Below, one piece after another: positions 46,301 to 59,169 of a stretch of DNA of 64,000 bases (positions within the stretch are counted from its first letter, which is position 1; each line of letters begins with the position of its first letter). The stretch spans positions 15,016,501 through 15,080,500 of the forward strand of contig NC_083388.1 of assembly GCF_031755915.1 (NCBI RefSeq), given 5' to 3'. The notes below the pieces were generated by a model. That model worked only from the letters and a program-made list of their open reading frames with translations. It was not told where the DNA came from and did no database searches. The translations under genes and the position numbers were made by a program. Source of the DNA: Ziziphus jujuba. Lineage: Eukaryota; Streptophyta; Magnoliopsida; Rosales; Rhamnaceae.

Positions 46301-47365
46301 TGTCACGATCTTACATTTTATGCAGTGGAAATAGACCATGCGGCGCCAAGACTCTCTAGTCAATGCCAGCTTTCTACTATCCGAGTTCATATATCAACCC
46401 ATCTGATACCAATTGTACTCCCCTGAGGTTCACCGACGAGAACTACTTTTACGATCTCGCACATAGGCGACTAAGATTGCTTCCCAGCATCAAGGCTCTT
46501 AGCCTAGATGCTCGTCCTATCTATAGGTTCTCATGGTCATCAAGGCTCACGCCGCCCAACAACTAGTCCGATGGCCTCATGCCCACTTAGTAGCCTGCAG
46601 CTCGACCGTGTGCTAAGATCTAGCCAGCAACCCAGCTCTCCATTCGGGCCTTGGTCCATGCACATCCCGAATAACATACGACCCTTGGGCATGTGCACTA
46701 GCATCGTGCCAACATGCCATCCAAGGTAGCAACACAAGATCGGAAGCCCACATACGAATGCCACTCGATGGCACGGTGTTGCCCCGCCCGTGCTTACTTA
46801 GCTTCCGACCCTGTTGAGCGAGGCAGAACCCGAGCCCCACTCAATGGCACATTTGCCACAACCTTATAACAAATGCCTATGTGTGTCTTTGGCATATCCA
46901 ATAGAAAACAGCATAGCGAATGCTACACTCAGCCTTTGGTATAGGAGTGACGCGCAATACCAGCTTATAGTGCCTACCAGTACTGTCTTTAGGACTCCCT
47001 GTCCCTCGGAGACATAAGCCCACCTTCGTGGCACTTTATGCCCACCCCATGGCTTGCCGTCACCATGGAAGGCTCGCTTAGCCCAAACTCAAAGCTAGAG
47101 CCTGGGACCGTGGAGAGCCAGACACGGACCAACCCCCCTAAAGAGCTTATTTAGCCAGTTCCTTTCTGGCAGCAATAGATATCACTTTGTGCGAGGAATC
47201 ATAATGGGGTTTTCTCTAGCAAACCTTCATATCTTGGCCTGCCATTCGACATGCACCATCCTAGTGACATTCTTAAGAGATTTCTATAATACGGGATCGA
47301 AGATCCCGGCCTTCAAATATTTATGAAAATGCCACTAGGCCATTCCAAAGGTGCGGATTGCCACA
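46301..47365 (-). repeat. 5' LTR of the non-autonomous element
   Basis: 1,065 bp. It carries about 37 bases (near 47066-47103, around AAGGCTCGCTTAGCCC) absent from the other LTR, plus scattered substitutions. Confidence 0.95.
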
Positions 47366-47820
47366 TCACGCACGTGCTTGTCAAGCAAGGTTAAATCACG
47401 TAATTTTACAACTTTTAAGCTTTGTTTGGAACTCAAAAAATATGGAGGAAAAAATTTGAGGGGAAAAGAAGGGAAAACAAATGATGCAGGAAATGTTGTT
47501 TGATTGTTAATAAAAACAAATGGGGAAAAAGGGGTAAATCTGAAGTTCTTTAGAAAAACTCTACAGAAAAAAGCTCCTCCATTGCTAAAATAGAGTTTTA
47601 TTTTCATGAAATATCAGTTAGAGAGAGAGGAGACAGATAGAGAGAGTACACAAAAAAAAAAAAAAAAGAGGACAGAGACAAAGAAAGAGGAAAGAGGGGG
47701 GTGGGAGAGAGAAAGAAAGAGACAGAGATGTGATAATTATAAATCAAATTTATATACATATACTGCCATGATTATTGGATCATCAACAGGCATTCTAAAG
47801 CTGAAACTTCATTCCAGAAA

Positions 47821-47856
47821 TCCTTTCTTCTTCTTCTTCTTCTTCTTCTTCTGCTT
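47821..47856. repeat. (TTC)n microsatellite
   Basis: About ten TTC repeats inside the inverted-repeat DNA element, with one TGC interruption. Confidence 0.9.
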
Positions 47857-48270
47857 CTTCATTCATCTACATCCATGTCTGTTCTTTTGCATTTCTCACC
47901 TTTTTCACTCCATTGTGGTCTTTTAAATCCAAAACCCATTGTTTTTGTTTTTGTTCTTCTTCCAAATCACCACTCTTAGTAACACCAACAATCCCAAAGC
48001 TGCGATGAAAAAAATTCCTCGAATGGAACCCTAATTCCTAAATTGAGAACAGTGAAATTACCTGATTTAACATTGTTTCATGAGCATGTGCATGACACAT
48101 GATTATTACGTTATGCATTTTTAACAGATGAACCAATTGTGCAAACAAAAAAGAAGTTTGGAGTGCAGAATAATAAGGAAAAAAACTGAGAGTGTAATGT
48201 GTTAACCTCGATAAAATTTAGCTGTCAATATCCTTTATATTTTTAGAATATTTAGCTGCCAATATCCCTT

Positions 48271-50080
48271 ATATTTTTTTTTTTAAAATAAAACATACCC
48301 TTCTCAATTAACTTTTTCCCCTTAAGCTTATTTTTGAAGCAATTTTGTCCCTAAACTATTATCAATTTGCTCCCTCTATAATTTATTTTCGTTAGAATCA
48401 ACTATATAATATTAAAATTAACTACTTATCTAAATAATATAGAACAAACTACATACATCCCCCTTAAATTATTGAATGGTTATAAAATAACAACTTAAAC
48501 TATGTAAACAAACAACCCCCTTATACTATAATAAGTTGTTGACAATTATTCAAAAGTTTTAGCTACAATATTATATCCATCCAAATATTTAAAAAAAATA
48601 ACAAAAATTAAAATGACTATGCAAATTAACTAATATAAAATTAATGAATTTGAAAGTTTGTATGTATTATTCTATATGGTAATGTTTAATTTTCATTTTT
48701 TTTATCAAAAATTATCATACATTTAAATTTTAAAATTATACTTTTTAAAAATATACATGTTATTCAATTTTATCAGGATAATATGGATATTTAAATAATT
48801 ATTATCCTCATTTGTAAGTTTTTCATAGTTTGTTTTGTAGAAACCGGCAGTTTTGAAATCTATTTTGGTTAAATATTTTTTTTTGGGTTGTGGTCTGGTT
48901 TTTTACATGTTGCTTAAAAAAAAAAAAATTATATACCTTTTTTTTAATTATTAACAAAACAACAATCTTATTAATATTCATTTATATGGTATTAAATCAA
49001 TTTCAAAATTATTTAAATAGGAAAGACAGGAATGACATTGAAATGGCAAAATGAGGGGGGATCGACTTTTCTATCATCATCCTCCACTCCGTCCCTATAT
49101 GAATCCCCATCTATCTGTATGCGGGGCAGGGACATGGATCCTGCTACTTATTTCCATTTCCCGTTAGTTTGTTTGTTCAAATTTGTTGATATTATTAAAA
49201 ATATAAATATATAATTACTAATACATTAAAAAAATTAAAAAACACAAAATTTAGTTAAAGTTATTGTTTTTTGGTGCACTCATGCAGTGGGTATTTAAAC
49301 GCTTTAGGGAGATTTTTTTTTTTTAATTTTATCGTTTCAAAATTTACAAACAATTTTAAAAATATTATAGCATATGTTTATGGCGCTGGATTAAATTTCC
49401 TATCGCCACTTTGGGATATGCTGTTTTGCTATATTTCCGGTTCATTCTTTTTTTTTTTCTTTTTAATTAGAAATATCATTTTGTTTCTTAAATAAATGAA
49501 AAATAAGAATTAGATTGAAATAATTAAAATTCACGTGACAAATTTACTTTCCTAAAAAGGAAAAAAATCTTATAGATCACGTATAATTTATAACATATGT
49601 TTTAAGTGAACATCATGGTTGAATTACTAATGATAGTATTGAAATGGAAATTGCATAATGTGGGCGATTGTAATATGGGCATGTATAATCGAAGATTGTA
49701 ATAGAGAACTTCATTAATTTTTTCAAATTTTCAAATTGTTTTTTTAAGATTGTTATTAACAAAACTATTATTTTTCTTTTGAATTGGAATTTTATTCCAA
49801 GGTAGAATAAAAATAAAAATTCAATTGGATTCAATAAGATATAAATTTATAACCTCACATAAATACATAGAGCAAAAGTGATTTTCCATTTTCCCTTGGC
49901 ATGGTAAAGACCATGCATTTTACTACTCTTTTGAAAATATACTGTGTCGTTTTGCGCAAAGTCGCCCAAGGGTGGCCGAACATTGTAAATAACTAAAATA
50001 TCCACCATCATTATCATAGAATATTAACCATGCATAACATACATATATATACATACATGACATATGTATCCATCATCATC
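48271..50080. other. AT-rich intergenic region upstream of the SAPS gene
   Basis: No gene. A GC-richer patch at 49050-49160 (CGGGGCAGGGACATGGATCC) resembles words seen at 20270-20720 in this window, probably an old shared repeat. The rest is AT-rich with poly(T) runs. Confidence 0.55.
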
Positions 50081-50470
50081 ATCATAACATAAAATGGTTT
50101 TGTGGGAAATTCTCGACTACTTTGCGTCTTCTCTCTCTACCTTTCTCTCTCTCTCTCTCTCTTACCAATTAGCCTTTGCTCTCTCTAAGCTTACGATTTT
50201 TCTTTTTTTGGACTATCTCTCTTCCTCTAGATCTTCACGGCCTCGGCCCTCTTTTTCGATCTCTTTTTCTCAAAATTAGGGTTTTCGAGCTCCAAAAGCA
50301 TCGTCTCAGTTGCTTCTCTCTCTCTCAAATCTCTTCCAGCTCTTCTACTATCTCTCTCTCTCTCTCCGTTAACGATACCTAGATTTGCTAGTCTTATTGG
50401 GGCTTGCAGATCTAACCAGCTCTTTGCTCCGAGCTCTGCTTAATCGCTCTTTTACTTCCATTACTTCGTC
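50081..50470 (+). promoter_or_regulatory. 5' leader / core promoter of the SAPS gene
   Basis: CT-rich sequence with several (CT)n runs (50145-50162, 50318-50328, 50351-50365), typical of plant Y-patch promoters and 5'UTRs. The exact transcription start cannot be placed. Short upstream ATGs exist (for example 50094), so either transcription starts after some of them or the leader has uORFs. Confidence 0.55.
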
Positions 50471-53400
50471 ATGTTTTGGAAGCTCACGGCTCTCTCAGCC
50501 TCCTCACCTGTAAGTAATTATTTTATTTTATTTTATTTTATTTACTTATTCCCTTTTTTTTTTTTTAATGTTTTCCAGTTAAGAAATGCCATTTTCATGG
50601 CCTGTATTTGATTAATTCACTGGTATAATCAAGTGTTTGTGATATATGCTGTTCAATTGAAACGGGAATTGTAGTAGAATTTATCCGTGTGGATTTTTCT
50701 TTTTTCTTTCTTTCTTTTTTTTTTTTCTATGCACAAGATTAGTTGAACGAAGAAGAATGCTTTCCTGTTATTTTTTCAAGCTTTGAATTGTCTGTTGGTA
50801 TTCTATTTGGACTTGTAGAACTGGGATTTATTAGTTTCAGAAGTTTACTGGATATGTCAGCTTCTGGTCCGTTTTGAAATGCTATTGCCCACTTTTTGTT
50901 AACTTACAATCTCAAGGGATAGATGGGAAAGTACCATTTTGAAAGTCGAGAAATATTTTTACGTGCTTGAATATGGTGGCAAACTCATTATATAGTTCCT
51001 GCTTCTGCTTCCAGTTGGCGTATATAGCTTTGTTGTTTAAGTATATGATGTCCAATTTTTGAAATTTGGAGTTACAGCATTTTACTTGTTCATGACCCCA
51101 CTTGTTTTTATTTATTAGTATTAATATTATTATTATTATTTTTATGCCATCCTATTATTGATTCTTAATCTGTATTTACTCGCCTGCATAGGTGGAGGCA
51201 GTTCTAGACAAAGAGAATTTCACTTTGGAGGAACTTCTGGACGAAGAAGAAATAATCCAAGAATGCAAAGCCTTAAACAGTCGTCTTATTAATTTGTAAC
51301 GTCTCGTCACTGTTCTATTCAAGCTTCTTCTGTTCTTGCTTTGTTGAAGTATCATTTTTTTCCCCCCATAAATGCGTTATCACAAATTAGTTACTGCCAA
51401 ATATGGTTGCTTTCTAGAATTTTATGGAGGCTAGAAGAGTAATTTAATTGATATTAAGTGTAGAAAATAGTTCTTGAATCACATCAAAATTGGTTTTTAT
51501 TGTATCCAATTTTAATTTTGGTATCTCAGTTTAAGGGATAGAGCTCAGGTGGAGCAATTATTGCGTTATATTGTTGAAGAACCCCCAGAGGATGCTGAAA
51601 ATAAACGAACCTTCAAGTATGCTCTTTAGACTTTCTAAGTACTTTAAAATAATTTTTTTTATATATTAAAATATTCAATCTCAGAATTCTTCTTTTGCTT
51701 CTGTTTGTTTTAATAAAATTTTATGATTAGGTTTCCTTTCATTGCCTGTGAGATTTTTACATGTGAAATTGATGTCATTTTGAAGACTCTGGTGGAGGAA
51801 GAGGAGGTACAGTAGCATCATCTAAAATTAGGAAAGTTTATATTTTATTCTTCTGCAATATTGTCTTAATGTAGTTTTTGGTGCAATTGCAGCTAATGAA
51901 CTTACTTTTCTCCTTCTTGGAACCAAATCGTCCCCATAGTGCCTTTCTAGCTGGGTACTTTAGCAAGGTATGCTGCGATGATATTGAGCAATGTTTGACC
52001 CTTTGTATTTTCAACAATATTTCCTTGATTCTATTTTGTGTGACATTTCAGGTTGTTGTTTGCCTCATGATACGGAAGACAGTCCCGCTTATGAATTATG
52101 TTCAAGTAAGTAACATTCATTGCTTAATCTACTTTTTGAAATTTAAAGTTTTTTACCCTTTGGTCCTTCACTGCAATTTGGGGGCTGAAATTGTGTTCTA
52201 GATTGAAACTTGTTGCAATGAAATGTGCTCATCCATAAAGTTAGCTGTGGATTCCTTCATATATTGCCATATTTGTGATGTGTAGATGCCCTCAGTTAAG
52301 GGATATCATTCTTTGATGATATTAGCTTCTGTTAAAAGTTATCTTTCCATGCAACCATCATCTTTGATGCCAAGCTTGTGCCATTTGGGCATGCATTGAG
52401 CCTTGTCTGCCATAACCAGGATAATCTGACAAGTGATCAAAATAACCATATTGCCTTTCATTTTAGATCTGGTTAATTATTCCTCCCATTTTCAGTGAAC
52501 AAAAAAAATTCCTGCTGGATGGTTATTTCAATCAATTCCCAAATATGGATGACATGCTGCTGTGCTGGTGTCTGTTTTGCTAGATTGCTTTAACAGTTTG
52601 ATTTACCTTGCTAATTCCACAGGCTCATCAAGATGTTTTCCGCCAACTTGTTGATTTAATAGGAATTACATCCATCATGGAGGTAATTATAGAATAATAT
52701 TCACCCTTTACATGTTCTTGGTTGCTAGCACGTAAAATTCTTAGTGAATTCTGATCGGAGATACACTCGCTGCACAGGTTTTGGTTCGACTCGTGGGTGC
52801 TGATGATCATGTGTATCCCAACTTTATCGATGTTATGCAATGGCTGGCTGAGAGTAACCTGCTAGAAATGATTGTAGATAAATTGAATCCTACAGTAAGT
52901 GAAAATAGTACCAATTTTTCTAAAAGTTGTTCTTCTTCCCTCTCCTTAAGCAATAGACGATTATGTTCCCCCCCCTCTGTTCCTTACTTATGGTGCAGGC
53001 TGACAATTTCGTATTTATTTTCTTAAACAAAAGGATTTTGGTGACAATGACTTTTGCTTAAAAGGAAACATGATGAATTTCTTGATGATATAAGTCTTTT
53101 TAGAAAATTCCGAAATTACTTTTTTTTTGGGCATGATATAATATAAATTACTTTATTAGCATGAATCAAAATAACAATGATATGAGACCCCTATACAGAT
53201 AGACTAAAAGATTGTTACTGAAAGGAATTATGGATATTTTATGTTAAATATTTAACGTTTAGGGATCACAAATGGATCAACTATATCTGCGTGTTATTTG
53301 AACACTATTCAATTTGTGAAAAAGATATGATTCAGAGAAGAATCATTAAGAATACTTATAAAATTTTTCCAATCCAATATTATACTCTTATTATTATACT

Positions 53401-56400
53401 CTTTAACATGATGAATTTCTTGATGATACAATCTTTTAAGCACCTTCCAAAATTACTTTTTTTTTTTTTGGCATGATATAATCTAAATTACTTTATTAGC
53501 ATGATATAATCATTTTTGATATGATCATGATATGATCTTTTTTTATATGATCTGTAAAATCCTTTTATTCTTATTCAAGATAATGTTATTATGGAAAAAC
53601 CAAAAGTTAATGCTAAAGTTCTTAGATTCTCCTATTCTATTTGAGTTGGAGAACAGCTTTAGCTCCTGTTGTTAATGTTGCATCACCCAAAGCTCTGAGT
53701 CATTGTGGAAGGTTCTATCAAAAGAAGGAAAACCGAATTACAAGAAATATCCCGTTGAATATCATTGTAGCAATATTCGTAAAAGCTAGAATAAATACAG
53801 TTAATTGGAGGAATATGCTTGACTGTGTTTTGTTTCAGCTGTTTTCTTTGGGCCTTTTAATGTGTAGTCTTTGATGGTTTTATTGTTTTAGCTAGAAGGA
53901 AGAAAATATTCGTAATTTGGTAGATATTCGAAAGGGTGAACCCTTTGCATCATAGATTAATTGCTAATTGTTTAACCCTATGTGGGTATATTGAGTTGGA
54001 ATAAACATTGAAAACCTGTCAATTAGATCTGCTATATTCGATAAGTTGTTTGACAACTTCCATTTACTTTGAATCAGTGTCCTCCTGAAGTTCATGCTAA
54101 TGCTGCGGAAACACTTTGTGCAATAACTCGAAATGCCCCATCAGCGCTGGCCACCAAACTTTCAAGCCCAAGGTTTGTGTTGAGATGACTTTTGTTTGTC
54201 CATATAAAATTTTATGTATTCACAAAAATCATGAAGTTATTATGAACCTTGTGATCATTTGGTATGCAGTTTTGTTTCAAGAATATTTGCCCATGCATTG
54301 GAAGATTCACATTCAAAGTCTGGCCTTGTGAACTCACTTTCTGTTTGCATCTCGTTGTTGGATCCAAAAAGATCTGCAGCTTCTTCTCCTTTATTTCATT
54401 CTTTCCGCAGTCAACATATGTATGATTCTCCAATTCCTGTTAATCCAGAAACTGTGGCTGCAATGCTTCCTAAGCTTGGTGAGTCTTGGTATATCTCTTG
54501 CCGTAGTTTTGTGAAAATTGTTTATGTTCTTTTGCCATAAAATAATTGTATGTGTCATTTGATGCCTGCTGTATAGTTTTAACTTACTGGATGGAAGGTT
54601 TATTCGCACAAGTTTCAATAATTTAAGCAACATTTTCTTATGTAAATTTGAGATCTGTATTCATTGAAGGATTTTCCTTTTGTTTTCATCATTGTGGTTT
54701 CAAGATTGTAAAACTTTGTTGTGCAGGTGACTTACTAATGCTTTTAAATGTGTCATCTGATGAGAAAATATTGCCCACAACTTATGGAGAATTGAGGCCT
54801 CCTCTTGGGAAGCATCGCTTAAAGGTTTATTAGTTTATTTTGCATAGTTTATTTTGCACTTCATATGGTCAATATGCAAGACAATTTGAGAACCCATTCT
54901 TTAGGCTCAAATGGATTTCAACTGCCATTCTGGCTGTTATTGTTTTGGGGTTTTTTTTCAAGTTTTCATTCCATCTAATGTTGCTAAAGATTTCAAAATC
55001 TGGTTTAAAATTTGATGTCCAAGACTTAAAGCTCTACTTCATGCCTAGGATATTTATGAATTCTGCAATTGCTATTTTAAACTGTTTGTGACTCATTTCA
55101 GATTGTGGAGTTCATTGCTGTTCTGTTGAGATCCAACAATGAAGCTGCAGAGAAGGAATTGGTGAACTCAGGAACTATTAAACGAGTCATTGATCTTTTC
55201 TTTGAGTAAGTAGTTAATTAACTTTTTATTTGGAGTCCATGTGCAAGGGTCGTCATATATTGCCTTGATAAATCTTGCCCCATCTGGAAGATTGTATCAT
55301 AGACATGCTTATGCTTCGCTTTGGTTAGACAGCTTTTAGTTAACTCAAATGTGTTTGTTTGATTGATGCAGGTACCCATACAATAACTCATTGCATCATC
55401 ATATAGAAAGTATTATATTCTCTTGTTTAGAGAGTAAAAATGATGCTATTGTTGATCATCTTCTACGAGAGTGTAATTTGATTGGAAAAATTCTCCAAAC
55501 AGATAAACATCCCATCCTTTCTGCTGATGTTGATAAGGTAGATAGATGCAACAATGATGTATATAATATTGATTTTTCTCTTCCACACCTTGAGCTCCAC
55601 ATTGTTATTTGACAATCAAATCTAAACTTTTATGAATATTGCTTTCATCGTAAGTTCCTTTCTGTAAGGTAAAATTATAATTAACAAGAGGATAACACGT
55701 CAATGGAGTTTGAGTTTGTGAATGGCATCTACTTTGAAATTAATTCTCTCCACCTGGCTATTGACTTGTTAGCATCTCATGTAATTTGAAATTTTCCTAA
55801 TTGTGTAGCCAACATTACCTGCTGCTGGAAAACGGGCACCACGGGGAGGAAATCTTGGGCACATTACACGAATTTCTAATAAGCTTGCTCAGTTGAGAAA
55901 CAGTCAGAGCTGCATCCAGTCTAGCCTACAGGTGGGTTAAAATTTTTGACATGTTTAGTTGCATTTGGTTTGAGGATGTACTAGATAATGCTGGATACAT
56001 TTAGTTCACTTGAATTTTTCAGAAAATAGCTGATACTTGCAATTTTAACATTTTTGGTTGCAATATTATAAGAGAACTAGTTTTCTTTTATGACATAACT
56101 GAAACTTTGATTGCACAAAGATTTCTTTAACTGCTACAGTACTTTACCCAGTAAAGCCTGTCATCTACAAAAAATTCACCAAACTGATGATAGGCTGTGA
56201 TTTGTTGCATGTGCTTATGATATTTAGTTGCTAAAACTCCAATGTTTAAGTTGTCTGTCATTGACGAATCTGAGTACTTTTGGAGTATGATGGTATGGTT
56301 GTGATATGTTTTGATTAATATTATCATCTTCACTTTGTTATGCACCTCTGTATGGCAGAGGCATAAGAAAGGCACGTAGAAGCTTCATGTGAATCTCCTT

Positions 56401-59169
56401 TAACCTTACCTTACTGATACTCTTTTCTAGTTTTGTTTTTTTAATTTGCAGTTCATTTTGGGTTGTCTTTTCTTTCAGTAATTGATTGGTTTTATTATGT
56501 TGCTATCTTTCCTAAAATAACTTTGCTTTTTTTCTCCAGGACAATAGTGAATGGAACGAGTGGCAAGCTACAGTTTTGCAGGAGCGGAATTCAGTTGAAA
56601 ATGTCTATCGGTGGGCTTGCGGGTATGTTTTTACTCGGATTTACTTTGTTATGCACATTTATAGAATGTTATTAAGGATATTGCAGAAATTTGTTCTATT
56701 CCTACTTTTCCTTATATGTTTTCTTTTTAAAGCAACCTGTGGCCATACCTATGACCTGATTGGGATCAGGCTTATGATTATGATGTTTCTGTTTATGTTG
56801 TATATTCTTTACATATAAAAGGGAGGTAGGTTGGCGTTAAAGGATTGGAGTGGGCAACAGAATTTGGTCCCTCCTACCTACATTTGCTCACAATAAAGTT
56901 CCCCTCACTGTTGTGTTTCTTGGTATGGTGTTTAAATAATGTTTGATTTTTAGTTGCAACTCGAAACCGTTTCAAATCAAGTTCCCCTCACTGCTATGTT
57001 TCTTGGTATGGTGTTTAAATAATGTTTGAATTTTAGTTGCAACTCAAAACCGTTTCAAGTATAGGTTGACGTGGGGGTTGGGGTGTTTGTTTTGAGGGTA
57101 ATACATTGTAAGAGTGTTTCTCACGAATCACTCATTATAGGTATTGACTAAATCCGTTTCTTCCTTACCAAACAAAAGGAGCTTGCTTTTGATTCATGAT
57201 TTAAAACACTTTCCATTATTTCTAATTAAACCTTACTACTCTATTCTCTCAATTTGCAGTCGCCCTACTGCATTGCAAGATAGGACAAGGGATAGTGATG
57301 AGGATGACCTAACTGACAGAGATTATGATGTAGCAGCTCTAGCTAATAATCTAAGCCAGGCTTTTAGATACAAAATGTATGGGAATGATGATACAGAAGA
57401 GGTACACAACTGGTTACATGTTATTTGTTTACTGTGGTTTGATGGTTTATGTTGCTAGCTTTGAAAGTTAATGGTTTGTAACATCATAATTGCAGGATCA
57501 TGGAGCTATTGATCGAGATGATGAGGTAATAGTTTGGTTATTTTGACCCTTTATGGTATGAGAAAGCATGAGAAAGACAGATACGCTGTCACTGCTTTTG
57601 TTTTTAGTATACTTATTTTTAACAAATTGTGTTGCTTTGATTTCAAAAATATAGGATGTCTACTTTGATGATGAATCTGCTGAAGTTGTTATATCATCCC
57701 TCAGGCTTGGAGATGACCAAGGGAGGTAAGTTCTCAGCCATTTTAGCATTCTGTGATTACCTATATTAAGAAAAGGAGCTCTGGCCCAATAGAAATATTA
57801 AAAAGTTTGAAGTATGCTGTGCCCTTTTTTTTTTTTTTCTTTTTTTTTCTCTCTCTCTTATTTTTGTTTGATGATGTCTGGCATAACAGAAATGTTACCA
57901 TTGTGGTTCGGAAATGTCTACTTTTGTTTGTGATGTGTTTCTCCACCTTGCAGATTGAATATGTGAACATTCTAAGTTCAGCATTTATTTTTAGTTTTAA
58001 TTAAAAAAAAAAAATGCTCAGCTAGTGTTTTCTGTTATCTATATTTATATTAAACATCTGATAAGCACGTCACTGCTAATGTTGTCATATGGAGTGTGCC
58101 CTGTTTCTGTTGTGATACCCCCTCCCCCTTTCTCAATGTAAACTTTAAATATCATGAAACTGCTTTTTAAATGGCAAATCTTTTATGGATGGCTATTGTG
58201 AGTCATCTTTACTAGTTGACAAAGTGGAAATTATATTAGAACTCAAAAGATAGTTTCAATTTTATGCTATTTAGCTCTATGCAAAAGCTTCATGTTAGGG
58301 AATGCTAAATACTTGTTAATCCATAATGCAGCAGTCTATTCACAAATTCCAACTGGTTTGCATTCCAAAATGATAGAATTGGTAATGCACCTGTGGGCAC
58401 TTCAGCATCAGAGATGATGGAAGAAATAAACTTGAATGGAACTGCAAATGGAGGAAATAGCAGTAGTGATGATGAAGTTGTGGTTGGAGAGGATGATGAG
58501 TTTGGTGGAAGTAAAGACTCAACTAATGGCACATCCAGCTCCAACACGAACATCCTGAATGATTTTGGTGGGAATGGTTCTACAAGCACTGACAACTTGA
58601 ATGCAGAAAGTGAGAAGGCAAGTGCGTCTCATTCCAATGACATGGGATTTTTCAGATTTGAGACACCAGACAATGAGGATTTGTTTGGAGATAGGCCTTT
58701 ACCTGAATGGGTAGGATGGGGTGACTCATCGGATTTGCAAGTTGGTGGTGCAAGTGTCAATCCATTTGTTGATTGTGATAACACTGATGTCGTACCTACC
58801 AGTCATGCTGAGTCTGTGACTCCTGGTGTCAGTACTCCTAGTGGAGAATCTGTGCTTCCAAATGGTTCTTCAACTACTACAAGCTCTAGTGAAGGTTCAG
58901 TAGGCAGTGATACAGCTCAGAGATCCTTAGCTGTGCCCTCACTGTTTGAAGAGGATGTTGAATTTGTAGGTGTGGAGTTAGAAGGTACTGAAAAAGCCAT
59001 GGAGCAGGCACTTAAAGAGGGAATTGTTGGGGAAGCAGGGCCATTGAAGAGAAACATTATCCCAAAGGTGCAGGAGAAGGAAAATTCTGATGAGGGTGGA
59101 CCTGGAATTAAGGAGTTCAACGATGCAAATTATTGGAGGGTTGATCAAGAAGTTGCCGTGCTGGAATGA
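50471..59169 (+). CDS. SAPS-domain protein (SIT4/PP6 phosphatase-associated regulatory subunit)
   Basis: Nineteen exons joined by GT-AG introns give one open frame of 856 residues: 50471-50509, 51192-51295, 51530-51616, 51731-51806, 51893-51967, 52052-52105, 52623-52682, 52778-52894, 54078-54172, 54270-54478, 54727-54824, 55102-55205, 55372-55537, 55809-55931, 56540-56622, 57260-57401, 57496-57525, 57655-57725, 58332-59169. The protein starts MFWKLTALSASSPVEAVLDK, as in plant SAPS proteins, and contains FTLEELLDEEEIIQECKALN, FLAGYFSKVVVCLMIRKT and CRWACGRPT-type blocks. The helical-repeat SAPS region spans roughly residues 40-520. The last third is acidic and Ser/Asn-rich (encoded by exons 16-19). 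In yeast and animals such proteins scaffold the Sit4/PP6 catalytic subunit. The same role here is inferred. Start chosen as the only ATG giving the conserved N-terminus. The frame is intact and no decay is visible. Confidence 0.95.
53069..53508. repeat. ~100-bp direct repeat in intron 8 of the SAPS gene
   Basis: CATGATGAATTTCTTGATGA at 53069 recurs at 53407. Both copies continue with AAATTACTTTTTTTT and GGCATGATATAATMTAAATT to ACTTTATTAGCATGA. The 1,183-bp intron is the longest but one of this gene, and the duplication explains part of its length. Confidence 0.8.

Larger units (their letters stand above)
42511..47365 (-). mobile_element. Non-autonomous LTR retroelement (4,855 bp)
   Basis: Direct LTRs at 42511-43538 and 46301-47365 start TGTCACGRTC and end ...CA. 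The 5-bp TSD TCACG lies at 42506-42510 and 47366-47370. The - strand orientation is fixed by a perfect tRNA-iMet PBS beside the right LTR and a purine tract beside the left LTR. The 2.76-kb interior has no recognisable gag, protease, RT or integrase motif on either strand. It must have used another element's proteins. It is clearly GC-richer than its surroundings. Size is intermediate between TRIM and LARD classes. Confidence 0.92.
42356..48270. mobile_element. Inverted-repeat DNA element split by an LTR retroelement
   Basis: The left terminus (42356-42510) matches the - strand of the right terminus (about 48085-48270) for some 150 bases. Shared words include GGGATATT at the edge, TTTATCGAGGTTRACA, a TTCTGCACYCCMAAACTTC-like block, TTGGTTCATYTGTTAAAAAT and RCATAACG. 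Without the 4.86-kb LTR insertion plus one TSD copy the element is about 1.05 kb. Its interior (47371-48085) is noncoding with GA-rich, (TTC)n and purine-run sequence. No transposase. The outermost right edge is duplicated (two TTTAGCTGYCAATATCC copies). Confidence 0.7.

Noticed and set aside
51878..52201. 107-codon + ORF
   Set aside because: Exons 5 and 6 of the SAPS gene read through the introns; superseded by the spliced model.
54212..54633. - strand ORFs opposite the SAPS gene
   Set aside because: Antisense of exon 10 and its introns without independent support.
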